This document shows positions 25,304 through 35,285 of a stretch of DNA of 64,000 bases, piece by piece. The stretch covers positions 1,212,477-1,276,476 of the forward strand of contig NZ_AP018248.1 in assembly GCF_002368295.1 (NCBI RefSeq), written 5' to 3'. The DNA is from Tolypothrix tenuis PCC 7101. GTDB lineage: Bacteria > Cyanobacteriota > Cyanobacteriia > Cyanobacteriales > Nostocaceae. A program made the translations under genes and the position numbers. How positions within the stretch are numbered: the first letter of the stretch is position 1; each line of letters starts with the position of its first letter. A model generated the notes under the pieces. It did no database searches. It was not told where the DNA came from and saw only the letters and a program-made list of their open reading frames with translations.

Positions 25304-25584
25304 CCTATTTTCCTCCTCTTTCAAGCTATAGATTGTAGTGATAGCTACAAAATCCGTCGTAATTATATAGGTTCTAGTTCAAAAAATCAACCGTTTTTAA
25401 GGCTTTGATACAACTCAATTAATGTGTGAAAAGCTAGACAAATCAAATTTAGGGAAATATATAATTCCCTGAACCAAACCATTAGTAAGAAGATTTAGTT
25501 AAGCTTTATTAAATGAGCGAGGAACAAATTCCCCTCTTCTTTAATTTACCCTTAAATTCTATAATCTTGAGCAAAATCTGAAAA

Positions 25585-26916
25585 ATGTTAATGTCTGCCA
25601 GTTCTGATTTTGTTGCTCTATGCCGAGAGCAAATAGCATTGTTAACCCAAGGGCTAGGAGCATCGTTAAGTGTTGTCTACTTAACACAAGAATTGGTGGG
25701 GTCTCCTACAGGTGAGGCAAAACTGATTCCTGTAGTGGTATATCCAGAGACGGCTATATTAAAGCAGGGTGAGGAGACTGCTGAGGTGAAAACACCTAAG
25801 CACAAGCAAATCAGCAATGTTTTAGCTTTACCGCAATATCAGGGACAAACATTGCCGGATGATGGGGAATCATCAACTTCGCCACAGGATTCTGAAGCAT
25901 CGGAGGAATACCTACTGAGTGAAAACCAAATTGTTTTACCCTTAAGTCATGAGGGTGTGATGATGGGGTTACTCGTGACGGGTAGAGAAGACAGGGCATG
26001 GAATGAACAAGAGCAAAGCCAGATTCAAAGCATAGCCCAAAGTCTAGCGATCGCTTGTATTTTAGATCAACGTCGGGCTTGGTTACAGCAGCAATTGCAA
26101 CAACAACAGATTTTGCAAGAACAGCAGCGCGATTTGCTAGATAATCTCTTGCACCAGTTTCGTAACCCCTTAACAGCAATTAGAACCTTTGGCAAACTGC
26201 TAATGAAACGCTTGCGCGCTGGCGACCCGAACCGCGATGTAGCTGGTAACATCATCCGAGAAAGCGATCGCCTGCAAGAATTATTACTACAGTTTGATCA
26301 GGTCGTTGATTTGTCAGAAGCAGATTTAGCACCTCTCCCACTTCCAGAAACTCAAGTAGTAGAAGCTACTCTGCAAAAAGAACCAACGAAGCCACCCTTG
26401 TTATTACCAGGAACAGGAGAAAAAGAAGCTGATTGTGCTTTAGCAGAGTTATTAGCGCCGTTATTAGTGTCAGCTAAAGCAATTGCTCAAGAAAGAAATT
26501 TACAACTAATTACTAAAGTTCCTCGAAATTTACCCTTAGTCCGTGCCAACACTAAAGCATTACGAGAAGTATTAAATAACATCATCGATAATGCATTGAA
26601 ATACACGCCAACAGGAGGCAAGATTTTCATTCAAGTAGGGCAAGAACAAGATAATTTACAAGGAATTGCTATTAGCGATACTGGCCCGGGAATTCCCCCA
26701 GAAGACTTAGCGCATATTGGCGAACGTCATTACCGAGGCGTACAGGCGCAAACAGATATCCCAGGTACAGGTTTGGGATTGGCGATCGCTAAACAGTTAA
26801 TCGAGGAAATGCAGGGTAAAATCGAAGTTTTTAGCCCTGCAATTAATTCCATCATCGCCTCACCCAAAGCACCGGGAACGACGTTTATTATTTGGTTACC
26901 GGAAGTTGAAGGTTAG
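25585..26916 (+). CDS. GAF-type sensor histidine kinase (Hik2/CSK-like)
   Basis: The 443-residue soluble kinase has an N-terminal GAF-like sensor (about 5-165), a glutamine-rich coiled linker, a HisKA domain with LLHQFRNPLTAIRTFGKLLM (phosphorylated His in HQFRNP) and a HATPase domain with NNIIDNALKYTP, DTGPGIP and GTGLGLAIAK. The HisKA sequence resembles the cyanobacterial Hik2 / plastid CSK family linked to redox and salt signalling, which I infer from memory of that motif. No response regulator is adjacent. The gene is convergent with the SLH gene across a heptamer hairpin. Confidence 0.9.
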   Translation: MLMSASSDFVALCREQIALLTQGLGASLSVVYLTQELVGSPTGEAKLIPVVVYPETAILKQGEETAEVKTPKHKQISNVLALPQYQGQTLPDDGESSTSPQDSEASEEYLLSENQIVLPLSHEGVMMGLLVTGREDRAWNEQEQSQIQSIAQSLAIACILDQRRAWLQQQLQQQQILQEQQRDLLDNLLHQFRNPLTAIRTFGKLLMKRLRAGDPNRDVAGNIIRESDRLQELLLQFDQVVDLSEADLAPLPLPETQVVEATLQKEPTKPPLLLPGTGEKEADCALAELLAPLLVSAKAIAQERNLQLITKVPRNLPLVRANTKALREVLNNIIDNALKYTPTGGKIFIQVGQEQDNLQGIAISDTGPGIPPEDLAHIGERHYRGVQAQTDIPGTGLGLAIAKQLIEEMQGKIEVFSPAINSIIASPKAPGTTFIIWLPEVEG

Positions 26917-26927
26917 TCAACAGTCAA

Positions 26928-26985
26928 GGGTCAAGAGTCAAGAGTCAAAATTACTAAATAACCTTTGACCCTTGACTCTTGACCC
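26928..26985. terminator. Heptamer-built hairpin between convergent genes
   Basis: Two 22-nt arms (26928-26949 and 26964-26985) made of GTCAAGA/G heptamers pair with a single mismatch around a 14-nt loop. It sits 11 bp after the kinase stop and 12 bp before the SLH gene stop, so it probably ends both transcripts. Confidence 0.65.
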
Positions 26986-26996
26986 TTGACCTTTCA

Positions 26997-28238
26997 CTAT
27001 TTGAGCGATAACAACAGGTTTTGATTGATGGTCATTTGTAGGTCGGTGTCGGGGTCGATAGCAATTAAATCAACACTGTTCTTGCCGAAGAATAAGCCAA
27101 TTAAAGCACCGATACCAGCGCCACCGAGAACTTCTTCTGTTGCGATCGCGCGATCGCCTGTGACTGCAGATACAGCAGCGGCGGCTCCAGCGCCCAGGAC
27201 GGTATCTTTAATGATGCTTCCTGTACTAGTCCCCTTGTTGACGGTTTCTGTCTTGGTAATGACCTCAGAGGTGGCGCTAACTTGATATTCTTGGCCATTG
27301 GTCAATACAAGTTTTTGGGCGACGAATTGAGAACCGCCTTGTGCTGGTTTGATTTGACCAACTACCTGACTACCAGCCGGAATTACTACAACACCGTCTT
27401 GAGTAATGACGTTTTGCGCTACGGTTAGGGTTAAAGGTGCAGTCTCAGTTTTGGTAACGAGAATTTTTTGCGCCTGATCGTACTTCACAGGGATAGCAGT
27501 TCCTTGAGGAATGGTGACTGCTACAGGTGTGGGTGTGGTAGATTGAGCCACCACAATATAAGGCGAGTTAACAGCAGAGGCTTGATTGGAACTAACCAAC
27601 GCTTGATAAATAAACGCTGCTACCTGCGCTCTTGTGGCGGTGGTAGTAGGATTGAGGAACTTCACATTGGGATAGTTGACGACAATTTGTTTTTCCGTAG
27701 CAGCTGCGATCGGACTGCGGGCGTAGTCAGCGATATTAGAAGCATCGTTGAAATATTGCAGAGTGCTTTCAATATTGCTACTAGGACTATATTCCAAACC
27801 GTTGGCGAGGGAAACTAGAACCTGCTGGCGAGGAATTGCTTGGTTTGGTTCAAAGCGGTTACCGGGATATCCTGACAAGAAACCAATGGTATAAGCTTGC
27901 TGAATAGCACTAGATGCCCAATAGTTGCTGGGTACATCTGTAAAGTTAATTGCTTGCCGTTGTGGAGATTTTTGGAAAGCTTTGTTAACCATAGCAGCAA
28001 ATTGAGCGCGGGTAACTGGTTCTTCTGGACGGAAACTACCATCAGGAAACCCAGCAATTACTCCTCTTTGTGATAATTGTTGAATAAATTGTGCTGCCCA
28101 ATAATTAGAAGAAACATCAGAAAAAGTAGTTTGAGCAAAGGAAGGAGCAGCTGTAATTAAAGGTGCTACTGTAGCAGTTGTAATACTTAAAGCCATTAAT
28201 GCAGCTGTTCCGGATTGCCAACGATTTAAAGCAAACAT
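26997..28238 (-). CDS. S-layer homology (SLH) domain envelope protein
   Basis: A signal peptide (about 1-35, ending PSFAQ) is followed by three SLH modules (about 36-95, 97-160, 165-215; TFSDVSSNYWAAQFI, GFPDGSFRPEEPVTRAQFAA), which bind peptidoglycan-linked polymers. A Thr-rich linker leads to a C-terminal domain (about 240-413; IPAGSQVVGQIKPAQGGSQF, GAGIGALIGLFFGKN) shared with the next gene. It is not a porin: no beta-barrel of usual length follows. The C-terminal domain resembles TrbI/VirB10-like folds only loosely. Confidence 0.88.
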   Translation of the reverse strand: MFALNRWQSGTAALMALSITTATVAPLITAAPSFAQTTFSDVSSNYWAAQFIQQLSQRGVIAGFPDGSFRPEEPVTRAQFAAMVNKAFQKSPQRQAINFTDVPSNYWASSAIQQAYTIGFLSGYPGNRFEPNQAIPRQQVLVSLANGLEYSPSSNIESTLQYFNDASNIADYARSPIAAATEKQIVVNYPNVKFLNPTTTATRAQVAAFIYQALVSSNQASAVNSPYIVVAQSTTPTPVAVTIPQGTAIPVKYDQAQKILVTKTETAPLTLTVAQNVITQDGVVVIPAGSQVVGQIKPAQGGSQFVAQKLVLTNGQEYQVSATSEVITKTETVNKGTSTGSIIKDTVLGAGAAAAVSAVTGDRAIATEEVLGGAGIGALIGLFFGKNSVDLIAIDPDTDLQMTINQNLLLSLK

Positions 28239-28603
28239 AGAGTTTTAGTCCAATATAATTTATTTGTTTTTCTGTTACTTACCTAGACAATTGATGGATG
28301 CTAATGTTCCTAAGTATTCTGCCTTTTTATAAAACCGTGACTTAAGTCACAGTTTGTTATTAAAGCATCTAGATAAAGTTAAAAACTGCAATACCAATAG
28401 TTTGATTTAAGGGTTAACCTAAGCAAACATTAAGGTAGAGTATTGAGTTTTGATTGTTTATATTCAAGGCGAAATAAAATCATCCGGATGAAATAGAATT
28501 AGCCGGATAAAAGACCTATTAAAAATTAAGCGATCGCACACATATAAAAAGTGGCGATCGCAGATTAGGGATGATTGAATTCACTACTGAAAGTTAGTTG
28601 AGT
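28239..28603. other. Intergenic region, promoter of the SLH gene
   Basis: AT-rich, with CATCCGGATG-like and GCGATCGC palindromes near 28482-28560. No gene or strong hairpin was recognised. Confidence 0.5.
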
Positions 28604-29299
28604 CTAGTAGCGAGATAGTAGCAATCTAGAGTTTAATGTGATACCTAAATCCTGTTCAGGACGCAAGACGAAAACATCAGCTTGGTTTTTCCGTAGCAGT
28701 ACACTGGCTCCAGCACCAGCCGCCGCACCAATAATAGGTTCTAAAACTTCAATTTTGCGGTTACCTGTAACCAATGAAATTAAAGTTGCAGCACCAGCGC
28801 CAATAGCAGCATCTGTTAAAATACTGCCTGTATCAGCTCCTTTAGAGATTCTTTCAACTTGAGAATATGTGCGAGAACTAGCACTAATTTGCTGACGACG
28901 ACCAGAAGAAAATACTAATTCTTGAGCGACAAATCTGACACCTTGTTTATTGTTATTATTATTTCTGTCACCAGAATAAACGCTACCAAGGTTTACAGGT
29001 TCTAGTCTGCCAACAACATCAGTTCCCCGAGGAATTAATACATTCCTGTTATTATCGATAATATCGCTCGCGATTTTGAGTGTTAGATCCATTCTTTCGC
29101 CAGGCTTAACAATTACTTTTTCTTTTTCGTAAGTAACAGGAAAAGTTACATTAGCAGGAATAGTAACTGTTCGGGATTGGTTAATATTATATTGAGCACT
29201 AGCAGGAGCAGAGGCAAATAAAGGCGCGATCGCACCTGTAGTAATTGCCATTGCCATGAGTGCAGCAGTTCCAGTTTTCCAACGATAAAGGCGTGTCAT
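28604..29299 (-). CDS. Secreted paralogue of the SLH protein's C-terminal domain
   Basis: The 231-residue protein has a signal peptide nearly the same as the SLH protein's (RWKTGTAALMAMAITTGAIA against RWQSGTAALMALSITTATVA) and the same C-terminal domain: IPRGTDVVGRLEP, RFVAQELVFSSGRRQQISAS, GADTGSILTDAAIGAGAATL and FVLRPEQDLGITLNSRLLLS. It has no SLH modules. The two are tandem on the minus strand, so one arose from the other by duplication with gain or loss of the SLH part. Role unknown; a periplasmic or envelope partner of its neighbour is plausible. Confidence 0.8.
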   Translation of the reverse strand: MTRLYRWKTGTAALMAMAITTGAIAPLFASAPASAQYNINQSRTVTIPANVTFPVTYEKEKVIVKPGERMDLTLKIASDIIDNNRNVLIPRGTDVVGRLEPVNLGSVYSGDRNNNNNKQGVRFVAQELVFSSGRRQQISASSRTYSQVERISKGADTGSILTDAAIGAGAATLISLVTGNRKIEVLEPIIGAAAGAGASVLLRKNQADVFVLRPEQDLGITLNSRLLLSRY

Positions 29300-29813
29300 A
29301 CTAGGGGTTTCCGTTTAAGTCTGAGAGATTTTTAATGACGCAGATTTACTGAAATTGTTTCAGCATATTTTTAAACCTGTCTATGGGGATATGCCGTAGG
29401 TAAAGTAGTTCTAAGACGCGTAGTATTTGCGATCGCTATTGGGCAGTTATATGCTGCTAATACGCGCCTATTAATTAGTTTGCTATACATATATATGATA
29501 TCTGACGGCAAACGTGGTCAGATTGTTCCTGAAGGTTGATATTTGCTAAAAAACTGGCAATTACAAAAATAGTCAAATCGTAGGAAATATATAAATACAG
29601 TATTTGATCAAGACATTTAGCGATGTCTTCTTCTCATAATATCTCTTGGCTGGAATACTCTTATCAATCAGTTCTCTGTTATGAAAACTGAGATTTTTAT
29701 AGATTTTCTTACTGGACTAAAAGGCTAAATGGTGAAAGATTAATATTGAGTATCTTAGTAATTGAGTACTTAAATACAATAAAATTTACTTTTAATATAT
29801 CAGTATTAAGTTA
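29300..29813. other. AT-rich intergenic region
   Basis: 514 bp between divergent genes. A single HIP1 octamer is near 29431. No open frame, repeat or hairpin of note was seen. Confidence 0.5.
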
Positions 29814-30122
29814 ATGGAAGCTTTACCCGATAACTGGGCAGATATCGAACCTGATATTATATATCTTTCCAACAGCAGCTTGTTAGTTTCATTTGCCTGC
29901 GAACAAATCAAGTTAGGATTAAAATATGATCAGAAGGGTAAACATTTAAAAGCTATTGACAAAGGACTAGTATCCCCTCGCGGTAGTGTTGGGCTGGTAC
30001 AATCTCAAGAAGTAGGATACGATTTGAAATCTAAAGTATTGGGTAAAGGTGGCGACCACCGATTTCATGCAAAATTTATTGAGGTTATATTACACTTTCC
30101 TGGTTTAGTAACAGAACATTAA
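29814..30122 (+). CDS. Hypothetical protein, first gene of a pair
   Basis: The 102-residue protein is not recognised. Its first third is hydrophobic/acidic (DNWADIEPDIIYLSNSSLLV) and its last part is basic with possible catalytic or nucleic-acid-binding residues (SKVLGKGGDHRFHAKF). An in-frame TAA lies just upstream of the ATG, so it is not the visible tail of a longer frame. Only 12 bp separate it from the next gene. Size, basic end and tight linkage to an acidic partner recall small toxin-immunity pairs or detached toxin domains; this is inference only. Confidence 0.55.
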   Translation: MEALPDNWADIEPDIIYLSNSSLLVSFACEQIKLGLKYDQKGKHLKAIDKGLVSPRGSVGLVQSQEVGYDLKSKVLGKGGDHRFHAKFIEVILHFPGLVTEH

Positions 30123-30134
30123 ACACATAGTACT

Positions 30135-30521
30135 ATGGCAAGACTCGAATTAAAAAATCATCAAGTCTGGCGAGATTTAACCGAAATATTAGAAAGTTTA
30201 GATGCTAATATTCTTGTTCAAGAACATCTTGAACAATGTGATTATAAAATCTGTGGATATTGGGATGAACAAGATGAACATTATGAAACAATTACCTTAC
30301 CTCGTACCCTAGAAGCAGAATTATTTAGCAGTTATATCGGTGTTTCTCATAAAGAACGATTTTTAGAACTCAAGTTTTGCCTTATAGCTGATGTCATACC
30401 AGCAGGAAATAATAACAAACAAAAGATTGGTGAGTTAGTTCTTGTTTACAATGAAAATTTAGAATTTGTTGATGAAAATTGGCTTTTAGATATTGATTCT
30501 CCGATGCTGGAGATAAATTGA
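30135..30521 (+). CDS. Hypothetical acidic protein, second gene of a pair
   Basis: The 128-residue protein is strongly acidic (EQCDYKICGYWDEQDEHYET, VDENWLLDIDSPMLEIN) with no signal or membrane segment. It follows its neighbour by 12 bp on the same strand and is probably co-translated. I do not recognise a family. An immunity or antitoxin role for the neighbour would fit the charge and layout but is unproven. Confidence 0.55.
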   Translation: MARLELKNHQVWRDLTEILESLDANILVQEHLEQCDYKICGYWDEQDEHYETITLPRTLEAELFSSYIGVSHKERFLELKFCLIADVIPAGNNNKQKIGELVLVYNENLEFVDENWLLDIDSPMLEIN

Positions 30522-31571
30522 ACCTCGACTCAATACGGTTCGGTTAGGAGTTTTTCGTCATGATGTTGGGGTTGTGGAGACGCGATAAATCGCGTCTCTA
30601 CAAAATTTAAACGTCAATAGATTGGTTTTATGCGAACTGTATTGGAACCAAACTCACTACTTCTTTGAATATACAAGGGTGCGTTAGTAGCAACTTAACG
30701 CAACTGTGGCAACGCACTGGCTTTGCTACATGGTATTGAGATTTTTTCAAAAATCAAATCTGAATTCCTATATTCCAGTAATCAGTAATGTATTTTATAC
30801 TGGTAATTGCATTTTGGGTAAAAGCATGAGGGCAAGAGTTAAAGGTTTACTCCCTTTTCCCTTTCACCTTTCCCCCTTCACCAACTACTATTAACCCCAC
30901 ATCTATATATAGTGACTTGTCTGGGTTGGGATTTTTTAAGATTAATTACAAAATCCCATGCTCCGACTATTGTTAGAAAACCTTGGCATAAAAAATTGTC
31001 TGATAGTTGCCTTTATTAGACTTGACAATGTGACAAAACTAGCTGCTAAATCTGGGAACTTACAATTTTTTTGTCATCAAGGGAAAATATTTTAGTCAAC
31101 TCTCACCATACTGCTAAGGCTAACTCAATTTGCAGTTGCGACTCCTCTACTACCCATGCATAGCCGACGCAAGCAGAGGTTTATTTGATTTTCCTGGGTA
31201 AATGTGAAATGCTTTAGCCAGTTCTCCCTAGCTAAACTAGGCGATGAAAATTTGCCGTTACTTGGCGGTTTATTCGACTGTCAAACAAGTCAAAAATCAA
31301 AAACTTCTACTTTCCCAACTAGTAAATATGCTTACCTAGCTTTCTTCTTAGCCAACAGGGGTAAATATAGGCGCATCTTGCAAGGAGTTTAATTTTTCTT
31401 TGCGCTTTACAAAAATCCTTTAGCCAACAACAAAAAACTGCTGATTATGATGTTAAATTTTGTAAAATAGAGGTCTTCAAGGCTAGAATCAACATATATA
31501 GATAGTTAAACTAACAAGATAGTGCATCTTTACTGTTAATTATTAAAAGTAAATGTGGCCCAATAGCCTCA
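30522..31571. other. Long intergenic region
   Basis: This 1,050-bp spacer before sbcC has a REP copy at 30572-30604, a decayed GTGCGTTA repeat at about 30679-30715 and AT-rich sequence. Open frames of about 60 codons (30706-30894, 31204-31392) have no ribosome site or family likeness and are not called. Confidence 0.55.
30572..30604. repeat. REP hairpin
   Basis: TTGTGGAGACGCGATAAATCGC begins the palindrome, which ends GCGTCTCTACAAA. Same family as the copies at the transposase gene. Confidence 0.85.
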
Positions 31572-34500
31572 ATGATCCCAATACAACTAATTCTCAAAAA
31601 TTTTCTCAGTTACCGTGATGCAACTTTAGATTTTCGCGGTTTACATACAGCTTGTATTTGTGGTTCCAATGGTGCGGGTAAATCTTCCCTTCTGGAAGCA
31701 ATCACTTGGGCGATTTGGGGTGAAAGCCGCGCCGCTGCTGAAGATGATGTTATTCATACAGGCTCTAAAGAAGTTCGGGTTGATTTCACTTTCCAAAGTA
31801 ACCAACAAAAATATCGAGTGATTCGCACCCGCGTGCGGAGTGGAACTAGTGTTTTAGAATTCCAAATCGAAACGCCTAATGGTTTTCGTCCTCTGACTGG
31901 CAAAGGAGTGAGGGCAACCCAAGATTTGATTCTAGAACATATCAAGCTGGATTATGATACTTTTATTAATTCTGCTTACTTACGTCAAGGGCGGGCGGAT
32001 GAATTCATGTTGAAGCGCCCGACGGAACGTAAAGAAATTTTAGCGGAGTTATTAAAGCTGAATCAGTATGATGATTTGGAAGAACGCGCTAAGGAATCAT
32101 CCCGTCAGTTTAAAGCGCGGGTGGAGGAATTGGAACGTTCTTTAGAGTCGATTAAAATTCAGTTACAACAACGTGAAACAACGCAAGCGCAAAAAGTTGA
32201 GTTAGAAGCAGAACTTAATCAACTGCAACAAGTGCAAGCTTTTGAAACTATTCAATTACAAAGTTTGCAGGTTGTACAGCACCAACGCCAAACAAAAGTA
32301 GAACAACTAAATTTTGTAAGACAACAATACCAAAATCTGACTCAAGATTGCGATCGCCTGCAACAAGAGCAGTTAGCTGTTAAAAACCAAATTGCGGAAT
32401 TAGAAAAGATATTAAGCCAAGAAGCGGAAATAAAAGCTGGATATCAACAATATCAAACCTTACAATCGCAAGAAGAGGCTTTTGCTAATAAATTTGCAGA
32501 ATTTACCCGCGCACAACAAAACCGCCAGCAAAAGCAACAGCAGCTGACGAAACAAATTAATGAAATTGAACGCCAACTCCAACAAGCTCAAGCTCAATTA
32601 GAAGCTTTACAGCAACAAGAAAGGGAAATTCAGCAAACCCTGACTAAATCTGGTGAGGTAGAAGCTGGTTTGGCGCAACTCACTGCTGCGCGTCAAAGAG
32701 TAGCGCATTTCGATCAGTTGCAAATGCAAGTGTCTCCTTTGTTACAACAACGCGCCACTTTACAAAGCCAAATAGATAGATTCCATGCGGGTTTGGTAGC
32801 GCGCTTAGAACAGCTAGTAACCACAGAAAATCAACTCCAACGCCAGCAACATCGCCAACCCCAACTGCAACAAGCGGTGATGGATGTAGCGATTCAAATT
32901 GAGGAATTGGAGAAAAAGCGGGTTTATTTGCAACGCGTACAGGAGAAAGGACAAGAAAGACGACATTTTATTGAACGTTTACAAGCGCATCAAAGAGATT
33001 ATGAAAAACTCTTAGGAGAACTAGAGCAAAAACTGCAAATGCTCCAGACTCCGAATGCACTTTGTCCCCTGTGCGAACGTCCCCTTGATGAGCATCACTG
33101 GGATCGAGTGGTATCGAAAACCGAAGAAGAATTAAAAGATACACAAGGGCAATTTTGGGTAGTCCGCGAACAGATGGCTGTATCCGATAGAGAGATTCAA
33201 GTCCTTAGGCAAGAATACAGAGATATTTATCAACAATTAGCTAGTTATGATACCTTGCGGGAACAAAGGGGACAGTTAGCCGCCCAGTTGGAAGCTACCA
33301 GCGATGTTCAACAACAGTTACAACAAATTGCGGCAGAAAAACAACATTTAGAGCGATCGCTCCAATTAGGTGATTATGCCCCGGACAAGCAAGCCGAACT
33401 ACAGCAGCTAGACCAATATCTGCAAAAACTCAATTACAATGAGCAAGACCATGCGTTAGCACGTAGCGAAGTCGAGCGTTGGCGCTGGGCAGAAATTAAA
33501 CAAGGGCAGATTAAAGATGCAATTAAGCGGCAAACTCAACTAGCCGCACGTAAACCAGAATTAGAAGCGACTATCGCCCAATTACAAACCAGAATTCAGC
33601 AAGAGCAAGTAAATTCTGAGTGCGCCCAACAAATAGCCGCCCTCGATCGCTATATTACAGAACTAGGTTATAGCCCTGAGCAGCACAATCAATTGCGTCT
33701 GGCTGTCAAGCAAAATCAAGCTTGGCATTTGCGCTATCAACAAATGCTGTCAGCCCAGCAACAGTATCCCCAACTGCTGACGCGATCGCAAGAATTGGCA
33801 GCAGCCAAAACTGCGAGATTAGCAGAACGGCAAACCCTAGCTAGCCAAATTGACAGCATTAGCGAGCAATTAGAGGAAACTGCTAACCCAACAGCCCAAA
33901 TTCAAACCTTAGAACAGCAACTTCAAATTCGCAGACGACAACTCGACGAACAAATTGCCAAATTAGGGCGTTTGGAACAGTTGGCGGTACAGCTAGAATC
34001 ACTGCAAATCCAGTACGAACAGCAGCAACAACAATTACAAGCCACTAAACAGCAACAACGTGTATATCAGGAATTAGCGCAAGCTTTTGGTAAAAATGGT
34101 ATCCAAGCACTAATGATTGAAAACGTGCTGCCACAGTTGGAAGCTGAGACAAATCAGTTACTTTCACGACTCAGCGCCAATCAACTGCACGTACAATTTA
34201 TTACCCAAAAAGCCGGACGCAATGGTAAATCCACCAAGAAGAATGTCAAGCTAATCGACACCTTAGATATTTTAATTGCCGATGCCAGGGGCACAAGATC
34301 CTATGAAACCTACTCTGGTGGTGAAGCTTTTAGAATTAACTTTGCCATTCGCCTCGCCCTAGCCAAACTCCTAGCACAAAGGGCGGGAGCAGCTTTGCAA
34401 TTGTTGATAGTCGATGAAGGATTTGGTACACAGGATGCCGAAGGATGCGATCGCCTAATTGCAGCCATCAATGCGATCGCCTCCGATTTCGCCTGTATCC

Positions 34501-34598
34501 TCACCGTCACCCATATGCCCCACTTGAAAGAGGCTTTCCAAGCGCGGATTGAAGTTGATAAAAATCAGGAAGGCTCGCACGTGCGGATTTTGACTTGA
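31572..34598 (+). CDS. sbcC: DNA double-strand-break exonuclease subunit SbcC (Rad50-like)
   Basis: SbcC is the SMC-like ATPase that with SbcD nuclease opens hairpins and trims DNA ends. Walker A is GSNGAGKSSLLEAITW near residue 35; long Gln-rich coiled coils flank the zinc hook CPLCERPL (C498, C501); the ABC signature YSGGEAFRINFAIRLALAK and Walker B LLIVDEGFGTQD are at the end. At 1008 residues it is typical. sbcD is not in the window. A hairpin nuclease gene in a genome so rich in palindromes is worth noting, but it is a housekeeping gene. Confidence 0.96.
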   Translation: MIPIQLILKNFLSYRDATLDFRGLHTACICGSNGAGKSSLLEAITWAIWGESRAAAEDDVIHTGSKEVRVDFTFQSNQQKYRVIRTRVRSGTSVLEFQIETPNGFRPLTGKGVRATQDLILEHIKLDYDTFINSAYLRQGRADEFMLKRPTERKEILAELLKLNQYDDLEERAKESSRQFKARVEELERSLESIKIQLQQRETTQAQKVELEAELNQLQQVQAFETIQLQSLQVVQHQRQTKVEQLNFVRQQYQNLTQDCDRLQQEQLAVKNQIAELEKILSQEAEIKAGYQQYQTLQSQEEAFANKFAEFTRAQQNRQQKQQQLTKQINEIERQLQQAQAQLEALQQQEREIQQTLTKSGEVEAGLAQLTAARQRVAHFDQLQMQVSPLLQQRATLQSQIDRFHAGLVARLEQLVTTENQLQRQQHRQPQLQQAVMDVAIQIEELEKKRVYLQRVQEKGQERRHFIERLQAHQRDYEKLLGELEQKLQMLQTPNALCPLCERPLDEHHWDRVVSKTEEELKDTQGQFWVVREQMAVSDREIQVLRQEYRDIYQQLASYDTLREQRGQLAAQLEATSDVQQQLQQIAAEKQHLERSLQLGDYAPDKQAELQQLDQYLQKLNYNEQDHALARSEVERWRWAEIKQGQIKDAIKRQTQLAARKPELEATIAQLQTRIQQEQVNSECAQQIAALDRYITELGYSPEQHNQLRLAVKQNQAWHLRYQQMLSAQQQYPQLLTRSQELAAAKTARLAERQTLASQIDSISEQLEETANPTAQIQTLEQQLQIRRRQLDEQIAKLGRLEQLAVQLESLQIQYEQQQQQLQATKQQQRVYQELAQAFGKNGIQALMIENVLPQLEAETNQLLSRLSANQLHVQFITQKAGRNGKSTKKNVKLIDTLDILIADARGTRSYETYSGGEAFRINFAIRLALAKLLAQRAGAALQLLIVDEGFGTQDAEGCDRLIAAINAIASDFACILTVTHMPHLKEAFQARIEVDKNQEGSHVRILT

Positions 34599-34706
34599 GG
34601 ATTGGGGAATGAGTAAGGCAGGGGGGCAGGGAGCAGGGAGCAGGGGAGAAATTCCCATTACCAATTACCCATTCATGCCCCATGCCCAATGCCCAATGCC
34701 CATTTC
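34599..34706. repeat. Composite repeat (plus orientation)
   Basis: GGATTGGGGAATGAGTAAGG, GGGGGGCAGGGAGCAGGGAG, AAATTCCCATTACC, then CAATGCC heptamers. It begins at the sbcC stop codon. Confidence 0.85.
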
Positions 34707-34806
34707 ATACCAAATTAAAAAGAGAATGCGACAGATACACAGCCATAAACCTTGTCCTATCTGGATTCTTAATTTTGAATTTTGAATTTTGAATTTTGAA
34801 TTGGTA

Positions 34807-35247
34807 TCACATCCTTTCCACCACCTGTTTTAAACGAATCAATTGCGCTTGCATATCTTGTTTTGTCCAAGCGGCGGCGAAGGTATTGAAACCCCAACTG
34901 ACTACAGGGTTGGGGATATCGAATTCAAAACGATTGATTAGCTGCGTTCCCTTTTCTAGCGGTTGACATTCCCAGCGATCGCGTCCTTGGAAAAATCCTT
35001 TAAATTCCCAAACAACTAAACCCGGTTGTCGTTCTGCGACAACCGTTTTTAATGTGGGTTGAATTACTGGAATTTGAATGGTGAAAAGGCTTTGACTACC
35101 AACATCTGTACTCCAGACTTCACCCACAGGTTCGCAACGTAAAACCGGATTTAGCCAGCGATGCATAAGAGTTAAATCGGTAATACAATGCTCCACCACT
35201 GTAGCTGGGGCATTAATTTGAATCGATTGTTCCAGAACTTGGGGCAT
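34807..35247 (-). CDS. SRPBCC family protein (START/polyketide-cyclase-like)
   Basis: The 146-residue protein has the SRPBCC pattern: VLEQSIQINAPATVVEHCI at the start, HRWLNPVLRCEPVGEVWSTD, then WECQPLEKGTQLINRFEFDI and a long C-terminal helix (AWTKQDMQAQLIRLKQVVER). Such domains bind hydrophobic ligands in a helix-grip pocket. I use the ATG at 35247 (MPQVLEQ); a longer frame up to 35355 would translate the G-rich repeat. Ligand unknown. Confidence 0.82.
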   Translation of the reverse strand: MPQVLEQSIQINAPATVVEHCITDLTLMHRWLNPVLRCEPVGEVWSTDVGSQSLFTIQIPVIQPTLKTVVAERQPGLVVWEFKGFFQGRDRWECQPLEKGTQLINRFEFDIPNPVVSWGFNTFAAAWTKQDMQAQLIRLKQVVERM

Positions 35248-35285
35248 ATGGTTGATGCAGCTTTTGCAATTAGAGTAACTCAAAA

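Noticed and set aside
30706..31392. Two frames of about 60 codons
   Set aside because: No ribosome site, no family features, composition like the AT-rich spacer.
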